From positions 186,001-250,000 of the forward strand of contig NZ_RIBS01000003.1 in the NCBI RefSeq assembly GCF_003719825.1: DNA of 64,000 nt. The letters are read 5' to 3'. The notes under the pieces were generated by a model, which was not told the DNA's origin, ran no database searches, and saw only the letters and a list, made by a program, of their open reading frames with translations. Positions 11,601-18,150 of this stretch are shown here, in pieces (position 1 is the stretch's first letter; each line of letters begins with the position of its first letter). A program made the translations under genes and the position numbers. This DNA comes from Montanilutibacter psychrotolerans. GTDB lineage: Bacteria; Pseudomonadota; Gammaproteobacteria; Xanthomonadales; Xanthomonadaceae.

Positions 11601-11669
11601 TCCGGCAAAGCCGGAAGCGACAAACAAGGCCAGCAGCGTACGCTCCAGGCCGATCCTGCGATTCGACAT
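8640..11669 (-). CDS. Large multi-spanning membrane protein with spermidine-synthase-like domain
   Basis: The 1009-residue protein starts with many membrane helices in two MFS-like blocks, separated near residues 220-250 by a low-complexity Ser/Lys/Asp linker (DSSKADSSKAD). It continues with a SpeE-like Rossmann domain (IIGWGSGLSTHTMLGS, then ISEPSNPWVSGVASLFT) and a C-terminal region of about 250 residues with no recognised domain. The aminopropyl-transfer signature of true spermidine synthases (substrate-binding DE..YHE) is not seen; the equivalent reads VPTDDEITMAM, so polyamine synthesis is doubtful. The ATG at 11669 is preferred because GGAGGGG lies just before it and alignment begins there; an in-frame ATG at 11783 exists. 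It is convergent with pilR and divergent from pilA. Confidence 0.78.
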   Translation of the reverse strand: MSNRRIGLERTLLALFVASGFAGLVYQSIWSHYLGLSLGHAAYAQSLVLAIFMGGMALGAWAVSRFGSGWGRLILAYAWVEIVIGLAGLAFHPLFEMYTTFSQDTVYPAMSSEAAVRAWQWGSAAMMILPQSILLGMTFPLMSGGYLRVAPRADGEILGGLYFTNSIGAAIGALAATFVLLPAVGMPGSVMVAGLVNLAVGGLAWVVARHADQAAPVPVAPVSSSTADSSKADSSKADPAGGAARLAPVLMLAAAITGATSFVYEIGWVRMLNQALGTTVHSFELMLAAFILGLAFGGWWIRNRSQRLGDAIAYAGYAQIWMGAAALVSLPVFGQSFRWVAGLMAALPRDPSGYAMFSLGSGGIALLVMFPAAFFAGMTLPLYTMALLRRGGGEASIGRIYAANTLGAIVGVVVAVHVLIPMLGLRLAVTIAALIDIVLGVVLLRFYAEQVRKPRYLAAVAVAVVAFAGSMLLGRVEPRALVSGVFRHGLASLGGDATVHYLRDGKTATVGFFSVGSVGTIATNGKPDASIEIGTDQVPTDDEITMAMAAALPLATHPDPRKVAIIGWGSGLSTHTMLGSPLPEVVDSIEIERAMYDGARMYGRRVARAYNDPRSRIHIDDARTYFSTGQRRYDVIISEPSNPWVSGVASLFTSEFYEFMHRHLEDDGIAVQWLQSYELSDPLVATMVSALVNEFDYVDAYLTNTSDMLFVASGKPIPAMDAKRLSGEPLKSELARIGIRSGADLQVRQIASRSTLQAYVAMEQAVPHSDFYPTVSLQAPRTRFMHERVVLLEALTGVGMPLLEMTGGRSPLSIADDVTENKSSFGATDHTNARSLRDAMNGGTGEGLRARRKDLLEAVKVLRGLSASPVASKDMELWMRAVAGVADSSIGYLPADDHVGIWLQPEWIDLKAQPPMVVAVMDAYAAAARRNGPAMRETGLQALQLVGNSAPSVLREQMLVISILGAIAQGDRKGAVEIESKHGANVASERRYALARSFLLAWNDVAPSP
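10956..11000. repeat. Three 15-bp tandem repeats inside the SpeE-like gene
   Basis: ATCGGCCTTGGAAGA occurs twice in tandem, followed by a third unit with two changes (ATCGGCCGTGGACGA). The units encode the DSSKA repeats in the linker between the two membrane halves. The unit length keeps frame, so unit gain or loss would only change linker length. Confidence 0.85.
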
Positions 11670-11866
11670 CTCACCCCTCCCCATTTGGACGGCAGGATAC
11701 TTGAGCCAGTGGCGATGCCGAGCAACCGAGTTGGCAGTTGTAGCCGGAAGCAACGGCACGGCATTGCATCGGGCAACTGGCATCTGCGCCCATCGCTACG
11801 CGTGCCGACAATCGCAGCGCGCGGCTTGGCTCCGAAGCGCCCTCGAACCCGGGGGCTGCGCCAGAT

Positions 11867-11883
11867 GTGACCCAATTTGTCAC
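11867..11883. promoter_or_regulatory. Upstream palindrome 1 (candidate PilR enhancer site)
   Basis: GTGAC-CCAATTT-GTCAC. It is centred about 137 bases upstream of the expected sigma-54 start of pilA1. Known PilR sites contain TGTC tracts, which this half-site includes. Confidence 0.45.
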
Positions 11884-11896
11884 CTTTTCCGACAGG

Positions 11897-11913
11897 GTGA
11901 CCATATTTGTCAC
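11897..11913. promoter_or_regulatory. Upstream palindrome 2 (candidate PilR enhancer site)
   Basis: GTGAC-CATATTT-GTCAC has the same arms and spacer length as the first palindrome. It lies exactly 30 bp further on, about three helical turns, so both would face the same side of the DNA. Confidence 0.45.
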
Positions 11914-11987
11914 CTCGCCAATTCCTGTGCCACATTCTTAACGTGACCCCCCTCCCAGTTTCCCGTTACAAGGCCGCTGGCCGGTCT

Positions 11988-12002
11988 TGGCATGGCTTGT
12001 GC
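11988..12002 (+). promoter_or_regulatory. Sigma-54 promoter of pilA1
   Basis: TGGCATGGCTTGTGC has the invariant GG at -24 and GC at -12 with the correct ten-base separation. Transcription would start about ten bases later, leaving a leader of roughly 90 bases before the pilA1 ATG. Confidence 0.65.
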
Positions 12003-12102
12003 GTATTCATCTCTGCACGTGCTTCGACGCACGGCTGCCGAAGGACCGATAACGCCGGGCCGGACGTACGTGATGATGTCAACCACTCCTAGGGGAAACA
12101 CC

Positions 12103-12528
12103 ATGAAGAAGAATCAGCAAGGCTTCACCCTCATCGAACTGATGATCGTTGTCGCGATCATCGCGATCCTTGCCGCCATCGCGCTGCCGGCTTACCAGGA
12201 CTACGTTGCCCGTTCGCAGGCGACGGCTGGCCTGGCCGACATCCGCGGCGGTGAGACCGCGTTCGAAGAGCTGATCAACCGTGGTTCGACGCTCGCCTCC
12301 AGCGCCGCCGCCATCGGTCTGCAGAACGCGACCCCGCGTTGCTCGTCGATCAAGACCGAAGGTGCTGCGTTCAGCCAGGACCAGAACAAGACCATCACCT
12401 GCGTGCTGGCCGGCAACCCGAAGGTCCTCGCCAAGACGATCATCCTGACCCGCACCACCAACGGCGTGTGGGCTTGCTCGACCGGCAACGGCCTGGCCGA
12501 CAAGTACAAGCCGGGCAACTGCACCTAA
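12103..12528 (+). CDS. pilA: Type IV pilin, first copy
   Basis: This is the major-type subunit of the type IV pilus. The 141-residue prepilin has a six-residue leader (MKKNQQ) ending in Gly7, then the mature N-terminus [18 protein letters not shown] with Glu5 of the mature protein, so PilD should cleave after Gly7 and methylate Phe. Four cysteines (TPRC, ITC, WAC, GNC) could form two disulfides, including the C-terminal D-loop. The ATG at 12103 is preceded by AGGGGAA. A sigma-54 promoter lies 100 bases upstream and a strong terminator follows. The last residue is Thr next to the final Cys. Confidence 0.95.
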   Translation: MKKNQQGFTLIELMIVVAIIAILAAIALPAYQDYVARSQATAGLADIRGGETAFEELINRGSTLASSAAAIGLQNATPRCSSIKTEGAAFSQDQNKTITCVLAGNPKVLAKTIILTRTTNGVWACSTGNGLADKYKPGNCT

Positions 12529-12551
12529 TCTGCAGTAGTCTCGCTTGAGGG

Positions 12552-12583
12552 AAAGCCCCGGCCTTGTGTCGGGGCTTTTTTTT
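12552..12583 (+). terminator. Rho-independent terminator of pilA1
   Basis: AAAGCCCCG pairs with CGGGGCTTT around a nine-base loop and runs into eight T residues. It lies 23 bases after the stop, so pilA1 is transcribed alone. Confidence 0.92.
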
Positions 12584-12973
12584 GGTTTCTTCACCCAGTG
12601 GTTCGGGCAATAAAGCCGCGCTGCGCTGGATACCGGGACAAGATGCCGGGCCGCGCGCCGCACTCGGGCAGGCATGCCGCGCCGCTACGGCAACATCGCG
12701 CCTCGGGCATGGGGTTCCGTAGTGCCGGTCACTACGTGACGAGCCCCCTCGCCAACACAACAGAAGCCCCGACGCGCGCGCACCGGGGAAAGAGTTGCCC
12801 CTGAGCCCGCAATTGCAGGGGCCAACCACGACCCGACGCGTCAGGTTCCGCCCCGCGCCTCACGACGCGCCCACGTCCGTCCGGGCAGATTGAAGGCGAA
12901 TTTGACGCCAGATCAAGCCACTCACCGCCCATACCCGACCACTTGTCGGCCATCCGGGCCCATGTGGCCGGTC
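12584..12973. other. Gap between the two pilin genes
   Basis: No credible coding region is present. The gap contains a palindrome GTCAC-TAC-GTGAC at 12728-12740, about 270 bases before the expected pilA2 start site, and a hairpin at 12794-12822 (GCCCCTG / CAGGGGC around a 12-base loop) without a T run. The arms of the palindrome are those of the pilA1 upstream sites in inverted order. Confidence 0.45.
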
Positions 12974-12988
12974 TGGCACGCTCTCTGC
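12974..12988 (+). promoter_or_regulatory. Sigma-54 promoter of pilA2
   Basis: TGGCACGCTCTCTGC followed by TT is close to the full sigma-54 consensus TGGCACGN4TTGC. Expected transcription start is near 12998, giving a short leader of about 25 bases before the ATG at 13023. Confidence 0.8.
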
Positions 12989-13022
12989 TTTGACCTATGG
13001 TTATCAACACAGGGGATCCACC

Positions 13023-13430
13023 ATGAAACGGCAGCAGGGCTTTACCTTGATCGAGCTGATGATCGTCGTTGCGATCATCGCCATCCTCGCGGCGATCGCA
13101 CTGCCCGCCTATCAAGACTACGTGGCCCGCAGCCAGGTCACGGCGGGGCTGTCGGACATCACCAGCGGCAAGTCCAGCTTCGAATCGCTCGTGATCACCG
13201 AAAGCCTGACGACGTTCAACATTCAGGACATTGGCCTGCAAAGTACGACCCCCCGCTGCACCAACCTCACGATGGCCCCCGGCCTTACCGGCCACATCCG
13301 CTGTGAACTGGCGGGCAATCCGAAGGTCAACGGCGAGCTGATCGAGATCACCCGCGCCAGCAACGGCAGCTGGAGCTGCATCACCAGCGCCGGAATCGCC
13401 GACAAGCACAAGCCGGCTGGTTGCGCCTGA
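13023..13430 (+). CDS. pilA: Type IV pilin, second copy
   Basis: This 135-residue prepilin has leader MKRQQG and mature start [18 protein letters not shown]. From the cleavage site to about residue 45 it is nearly identical to the first copy ([18 protein letters not shown]); beyond that only the cysteine framework and short blocks (LAGNPKV, ADK.KP) are shared. The four cysteines are conserved (TPRC, IRC, WSC, AGC). It has its own sigma-54 promoter. A hairpin without a T run (13453-13490) lies between it and the next gene, so read-through into the GT-C-like gene is possible. Confidence 0.94.
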   Translation: MKRQQGFTLIELMIVVAIIAILAAIALPAYQDYVARSQVTAGLSDITSGKSSFESLVITESLTTFNIQDIGLQSTTPRCTNLTMAPGLTGHIRCELAGNPKVNGELIEITRASNGSWSCITSAGIADKHKPAGCA

Positions 13431-13506
13431 CACCGGAACGTCCGCCACATACGGCCCATGGATCGCGCAACTACACTGCGGTCCATGGCCGCTGGAATGT
13501 GAACTG

Positions 13507-15393
13507 ATGACGCTGTCGCGTAGATCCACCCTGCTGTACTCGCTTGCATTGTCCGTACTGGCCGCACTGGTTTACTGGCCCGGTCTCAGCGGCGGTTTCA
13601 TCTTCGACGACTACCCCAATATCGTCAGCAACACGCGCATCCATGCGCAGACGCTGAGCTGGGAAGCGATCGTCACGGCATCGCAGGGCTATCAGGGCGG
13701 CGGCTACGGCCGGCCACTGGCGACGATCAGCTTTGCGCTGGACTACCTGATCAGCGACACGTCGGCCTATCCGTTCAAGCTGACCAGCCTGATCGTTCAC
13801 CTGATCAATGCGCTGCTGGTGTTCTGGCTGCTGCGTCGCGTGCTGGCGCTGCCGCGTGACAGCGCGGAGCGACCATGGCCCCTCGTCGCGGCATTCGCGA
13901 TCGCCCTGCTATGGGCCATTCACCCGATGCAGGTCTCGACGGTGCTTTACGTCGTCCAGCGGATGGAGACGTTGTCGCTGACCTTCGTGCTGCTTGCGCT
14001 GATCGCCTACATGCGCGGCCGGACGGCGCAGCGCAATGGCGATCTCGGCTGGCCGTGGCTGGCAACATCGGCGGTGCTTGCCTGCCTGGGCATGGCAAGC
14101 AAGGAAAGCGCGGTGCTGTTCCCGGTGTATGCACTGTGCCTGGAGCTGACGGTGCTCGACTTCGACGCGAAAGCCGAGCGGACCCGCAGGTTTCTCAAGA
14201 TCGCCTACGCGGCGGGCCTGCTGGCGGCGATCGTGCTGTTCGTGGCCTGGGTCCTGCCGCAGTACGCAACGCCAGGAAACATGGGCGGTCGCGACTTCAC
14301 ACTGGCCGAACGGCTGCTGAGCCAGCTGCGCATCCTGCCTGCCTATATCGGGCAGATGCTCCTGCCGCTGCCCAGCAGCCTGACGTTCTATTACGACAAC
14401 TACCCGATATCGACCGGACTGCTGTCGCCTGCGACCACGCTTGCCGGCGGCCTGTTCCTGCTGGGGTTGCTCGCATTCGCATGGCTGGCGCGGCGCCGCA
14501 TGCCGCTGGCATCCCTCGGCATCCTGTGGTTCTTCGCCGCGCACCTGCTGACCAGCAACGTGTTCAACCTGGAACTGCGATTCGAGCATCGCAATTACTT
14601 CGCACTGCTGGGCGTGCTGATGGCGTTGGCCGATCTGGCACGTCGGATCCCGATGCACGACGGCCCGGGGCTCAAGTACGTGGCGCTGGGTGCACTGCTG
14701 GTCGCATTCGGCGGGATGACTGCCGTTCGCAGCGCCACCTGGGGCAACCAGATTCTGCTCGCCAACGAACTGGCGGAGCGCAACCCCGCATCGGCCCGGG
14801 CCAGCAACGATTACGCCGAGCAGCTCATGAACCTCTCGGGCATGGACACGACATCGCGCTTCTATCCGATGGCGGTGCGCGAGTTCGAACGCGGCTCGCG
14901 CCTCCCCGGCGCCTCACCTTTGCCGGAGCAGGGCCTGATCCTGATGGCGGCGAGCAGTGGGCAGGTACCGGAAGCGGCGTGGTGGGACCGGCTCAACGAG
15001 AAGATACGCACACGGCCGATCGGGCCGCAGGAACAAGGCGCGGTCCATGGCCTGCTGAATCATCGCTTCAAGGGAATGGAACTGGACGACAAGCAGTTGT
15101 CGCTGGCGCTGTCCACCCTGTTCCGGCGCTCCCTCATGCCCAGGCAGGGCTATGTCGATTACGGCGTCTACGCTCAGACTTACCTGCATGACGACGCACT
15201 CGCCACGCGTCTGTTCGTCAGGTCGCTGGACCGCGGCTCGCCCGATCCGAGCCTGGCGGGCGGCCTTGCCGCCGACCTCATCCGCAGTGGCTACGGTGCG
15301 CAGGCGAAGGCGGTGATGCAACGCGCCAGCGAATTGGGGCTGACGCAGGACCCGCGCTTCAAGGCAGCGCTCAATCGCACCGACGCACCGTAG
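13507..15393 (+). CDS. Multi-spanning GT-C/TMTC-like protein, candidate pilin glycosyltransferase
   Basis: The 628-residue protein has about ten to twelve membrane helices over residues 10-420 and a soluble helical C-terminal region of about 200 residues that resembles TPR-type repeats. Two features recall GT-C lipid-linked sugar transferases and the TMTC family: an acidic pair in the first external loop (FIFDDYPNI, Asp34/Asp35) and the later HPMQVSTVLYVVQRMETLS segment. It lies 76 bases after pilA2 and ahead of the sugar operon, the position held by pilin glycosyltransferases such as TfpO or TfpW in other genera. Its role as a pilin glycosyltransferase is inferred from fold type and position; an oligosaccharide polymerase is an alternative. 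Confidence 0.6.
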   Translation: MTLSRRSTLLYSLALSVLAALVYWPGLSGGFIFDDYPNIVSNTRIHAQTLSWEAIVTASQGYQGGGYGRPLATISFALDYLISDTSAYPFKLTSLIVHLINALLVFWLLRRVLALPRDSAERPWPLVAAFAIALLWAIHPMQVSTVLYVVQRMETLSLTFVLLALIAYMRGRTAQRNGDLGWPWLATSAVLACLGMASKESAVLFPVYALCLELTVLDFDAKAERTRRFLKIAYAAGLLAAIVLFVAWVLPQYATPGNMGGRDFTLAERLLSQLRILPAYIGQMLLPLPSSLTFYYDNYPISTGLLSPATTLAGGLFLLGLLAFAWLARRRMPLASLGILWFFAAHLLTSNVFNLELRFEHRNYFALLGVLMALADLARRIPMHDGPGLKYVALGALLVAFGGMTAVRSATWGNQILLANELAERNPASARASNDYAEQLMNLSGMDTTSRFYPMAVREFERGSRLPGASPLPEQGLILMAASSGQVPEAAWWDRLNEKIRTRPIGPQEQGAVHGLLNHRFKGMELDDKQLSLALSTLFRRSLMPRQGYVDYGVYAQTYLHDDALATRLFVRSLDRGSPDPSLAGGLAADLIRSGYGAQAKAVMQRASELGLTQDPRFKAALNRTDAP

Positions 15394-15734
15394 TCGGGCG
15401 CGGGCGGGGCACGCGGCGGATTGCCGCCTGCCCCCCAAGGCTCTGTGTGGCTGCCCTTGCGTGCCGCGACGTCCCCTGTGCGACCGTGGCAATTCGACCC
15501 TGGCCCCGATTCGCCCGGCACTACTTCGCCAGAATCGATGCCGGAAGGCTCCGGTCCGGCACCCACGCTACCCCGTCGAGGGACGGCCTGACGCCGGACG
15601 TGCTGCAAACGACTGCGGCGGGGAGTCCGCGTGCGCCAAAGCAACCACCGAGACCTCCGGGCGTGCTTCGTGGCGCGTGATCACCAGCACATTGAGGTCT
15701 GGTACTCGTGCAGCGACTCCGGCCTAATAGCCCC
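15394..15734. other. 341-base gap before the sugar operon
   Basis: It holds a hairpin just after the GT-C gene (next entry) and otherwise no recognisable gene. TAATAG at 15725-15730 is only four bases before the rfbF start, and no Shine-Dalgarno sequence is present there. Confidence 0.45.
15406..15434 (+). terminator. Hairpin after the GT-C-like gene
   Basis: GGGGCA and GGCGG pair with CCGCC and TGCCCC around an ATTG loop, with a three-base bulge. No T run follows, so it may only attenuate transcription. Confidence 0.4.
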
Positions 15735-16505
15735 ATGAAAGCAGTGATCCTTGCGGGTGGCCTGGGCACCCGCATCAGCGAAGAAACCACGGTCAGGCCC
15801 AAACCGATGATCGACATCGGCGGCAAGCCCATCCTTTGGCACATCCTCAAGATCTACTCCCACCACGGCATCAACGACTTCGTGATCTGCCTTGGCTACA
15901 AGGGCTACATGATCAAGGAGTACTTCGCCAACTACTTCCTGCACATGTCGGATGTCACCATCGACCTGCGCAACAACCGCCTGGACGTGCACCACAAGCA
16001 CGCCGAGCCATGGCGGATCACCTTGGTGGATACCGGCGACGACACCCAGACCGGCGGGCGCCTGCGGCGTGTCGCGGGCTACCTCGACGACGGTCCGTTC
16101 TGCTTCACCTACGGCGATGGTGTGTCCGATGTCGACATCGGCGCGACGATCGCCTTCCATCGCGAGAAGGGTGCCCTGGCCACGGTCTGCGCCGTGCAGC
16201 CGCCGGGACGCTTCGGCGCGCTGGATATCAACGAGGGCCGAATCACCCGCTTCGAGGAGAAGCCATCGGGTGACGGCAGCTGGATCAACGGCGGCTTCTT
16301 CGTGCTGGAACGCGCCGCGCTCGACCACATCGACGGCGACGATTGCGTCTGGGAGCGCGGCCCTCTGGAGGCGCTGGCACGCCAAGGCCAACTGGCGGCC
16401 TACACCCACCACGGCTTCTGGCAGCCGATGGACACGCTGCGCGACAAGCTCAAGCTCGAAGAGCTCTGGCAAACGGGTTCGGCGCCGTGGAAAACATGGA
16501 CCTGA
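15735..16505 (+). CDS. rfbF: Glucose-1-phosphate cytidylyltransferase
   Basis: RfbF makes CDP-glucose from CTP and glucose-1-phosphate, the entry step to CDP-linked deoxy sugars. The 256 residues match the family length. The nucleotidyltransferase signature [17 protein letters not shown] is at the N-terminus, followed by [17 protein letters not shown], and the metal/sugar-binding region is YGDGVSDVD. It is the first gene of a ten-gene operon and overlaps rfbG by ten bases. No ribosome binding site is visible before the ATG at 15735. No rfbH (3-dehydrase) is present, so a 3,6-dideoxy sugar is unlikely. Confidence 0.94.
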   Translation: MKAVILAGGLGTRISEETTVRPKPMIDIGGKPILWHILKIYSHHGINDFVICLGYKGYMIKEYFANYFLHMSDVTIDLRNNRLDVHHKHAEPWRITLVDTGDDTQTGGRLRRVAGYLDDGPFCFTYGDGVSDVDIGATIAFHREKGALATVCAVQPPGRFGALDINEGRITRFEEKPSGDGSWINGGFFVLERAALDHIDGDDCVWERGPLEALARQGQLAAYTHHGFWQPMDTLRDKLKLEELWQTGSAPWKTWT

Positions 16506-17593
16506 GACCGCTGTTTGGCGGCAGCTACACCGACCTGCGCGTACTGGTCACGGGCCACACCGGCTTCAAGGGGTCGTGGCTTTGCCTGTGGCTGCAGCAG
16601 ATGGGCGCCCAGATCACCGGCCTCGCACTGCCGGCCGACACCACGCCCTCGCACTGGGGACTGCTGCAGCTCGATGGCGTGCGCAACCTCGAAGTCGACC
16701 TGCGCGACAGCGCCGCATTGCGCGCCGCAATCGATGCAGAGCAACCGCACATGGTGTTCCACCTCGCGGCGCAGCCTTTGGTCAGGCGCAGTTATCGCGA
16801 CCCTGTCGGAACGTTCGCCACCAACGTGACAGGACTGGTCAACCTGTTCGAGGCGGTGCGCGGCTGCGCTTCGGTGCGCGCCCTGGTCAATGCGACAACC
16901 GACAAGGTCTACCTGGACCAGACCACCGAAGACGGCTACCACGAGCAACACCCGCTTGGCGGCCACGATCCCTACAGCACGTCCAAGGCCTGCGCCGAGC
17001 TGGTGTCGGAGTGCTATCGCAAGAGCTTCTTCAGCGGCGTCGGACAATCACAGCCGAGGGTCGCGACCGCGCGCGCGGGCAACGTCATCGGCGGCGGTGA
17101 CTGGTCCGAAGACCGGCTGGTGCCCGATCTTGTGCGATCGGCGATGGCCGGCGCGCCCTTGCGCGTGCGCAATCCCCACGCGGTAAGGCCGTGGCAGCAC
17201 GTGCTCGAACCGTTGTCGGGGTACCTGCGTCTGGGCCAGGCGCTGTTGGCCGGTGAACGCGCCGAGGGCCCCTGGAATTTCGGACCTGCCACCGATGCCA
17301 CGATGCCGGTCGCCGGACTGGTGGCGCGGATGCGCGAACTCTGGCCCGGCGTGAGGGACGAACCCTGCAACGATTCGCATCCGCACGAGGCAGCGACGCT
17401 GCGGCTGGATTGTGGCAAGGCCGCGCGCGAGCTCGGCTGGCACCCGGTATGGAACGCCACGCAAACCGTGGAACGCACCATCGGCTGGTACCGCGCCTTC
17501 CATGAAGGCAATACGGTGCTGAGCCACTCGGATCTGTCGGCCTATGTCGCCGATGCGCGCGCGGCCAAGTTGGACTGGGCCACGTCCCCATGA
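16496..17593 (+). CDS. rfbG: CDP-glucose 4,6-dehydratase
   Basis: RfbG converts CDP-glucose to CDP-4-dehydro-6-deoxyglucose with bound NAD+. The 365-residue extended SDR has the NAD-binding GHTGFKGSW motif near residue 20 and the catalytic YSTSK ([13 protein letters not shown]). The segment [11 protein letters not shown] is family-typical. The ATG at 16496 is used; GTG at 16487 is in frame and possible. The gene overlaps rfbF by ten bases at its start and the epimerase by an ATGA overlap at its end. Confidence 0.94.
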   Translation: MDLRPLFGGSYTDLRVLVTGHTGFKGSWLCLWLQQMGAQITGLALPADTTPSHWGLLQLDGVRNLEVDLRDSAALRAAIDAEQPHMVFHLAAQPLVRRSYRDPVGTFATNVTGLVNLFEAVRGCASVRALVNATTDKVYLDQTTEDGYHEQHPLGGHDPYSTSKACAELVSECYRKSFFSGVGQSQPRVATARAGNVIGGGDWSEDRLVPDLVRSAMAGAPLRVRNPHAVRPWQHVLEPLSGYLRLGQALLAGERAEGPWNFGPATDATMPVAGLVARMRELWPGVRDEPCNDSHPHEAATLRLDCGKAARELGWHPVWNATQTVERTIGWYRAFHEGNTVLSHSDLSAYVADARAAKLDWATSP

Positions 17594-18150
17594 GCGCGAT
17601 GGTGCTGCATCCCACACCGCTCGCAGGGCTGACGCTGATCGAAACCTCGCCGATTTCGGACGAACGCGGACGCTTCGTCCGCGTGTTCTGCGAATCCGAA
17701 CTGGAGGCGTTGCGCCCTGGCCTGCACTTCCCGCAGATCAACCTGTCCACCACGTACCAACGCGGCAGCGTGCGCGGCATGCATTTCCAGCACCCGCCAG
17801 CGGCGGAGGCCAAGCTGATCCGTTGCGTACGTGGCCGCGTGTTCGACGTGGCTGTCGACCTGCGTGCCGGCTCGTCGACCTTCCTGCAATGGTTCGGTGT
17901 CGAGCTGGCCGAGGAAGCGCCACTGCAATTCTTCATTCCCGAAGGCTTTGCGCACGGCTTCCAGGCGCTGACCGATGACGCGCAACTGCTGTACCTGCAC
18001 ACGGCGTCATGGAGTCGCGCACACGAGGGTGGCCTGCGTTACGACGACCCACGACTGGCGATCGACTGGCCGCTGACGGTGAGCCAGGTTTCCGAACGCG
18101 ATCGAATCGCGGCGCCGCTCGACCAGGACTTCCCAGGAATCCATCCATGA
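17590..18150 (+). CDS. RmlC-family NDP-4-keto-sugar epimerase
   Basis: This 186-residue cupin belongs to the dTDP-4-dehydrorhamnose 3,5-epimerase family. In this operon the substrate is most likely CDP-4-dehydro-6-deoxyglucose, epimerised at C3, C5 or both. The catalytic His is His65 in RGSVRGMHFQ, and the FFIPEGFAHGFQAL block is intact. In the segment that normally ends in a catalytic Tyr (LYLHTxxY), the residue reads Trp (LYLHTASW), which may alter or limit the reaction. The start forms an ATGA overlap with rfbG. Confidence 0.85.
   Translation: MSAMVLHPTPLAGLTLIETSPISDERGRFVRVFCESELEALRPGLHFPQINLSTTYQRGSVRGMHFQHPPAAEAKLIRCVRGRVFDVAVDLRAGSSTFLQWFGVELAEEAPLQFFIPEGFAHGFQALTDDAQLLYLHTASWSRAHEGGLRYDDPRLAIDWPLTVSQVSERDRIAAPLDQDFPGIHP

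Larger units (their letters stand above)
11670..12102. other. 433-base regulatory gap between the SpeE-like gene and pilA1
   Basis: No gene is seen here. It holds two GTGAC-N7-GTCAC palindromes, a sigma-54 promoter, and the untranslated leader of pilA1. The first 200 bases next to the SpeE-like gene should hold that gene's own promoter; no clear one was found. Confidence 0.6.

Noticed and set aside
8640-11669. Annotation as a true spermidine synthase
   Set aside because: The SpeE-like fold is visible but the residues that bind putrescine and catalyse transfer are not, and the domain is embedded in a membrane protein.
11867-11913. CRP/Clp sites upstream of pilA1
   Set aside because: TGTGA and TCAC arms are present but nine bases apart rather than six, so they do not fit the CRP/Clp spacing.
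12598-12804. Short open frame between the two pilin genes
   Set aside because: It lies directly after the pilA1 terminator, has no ribosome binding site and gives a compositionally random product.
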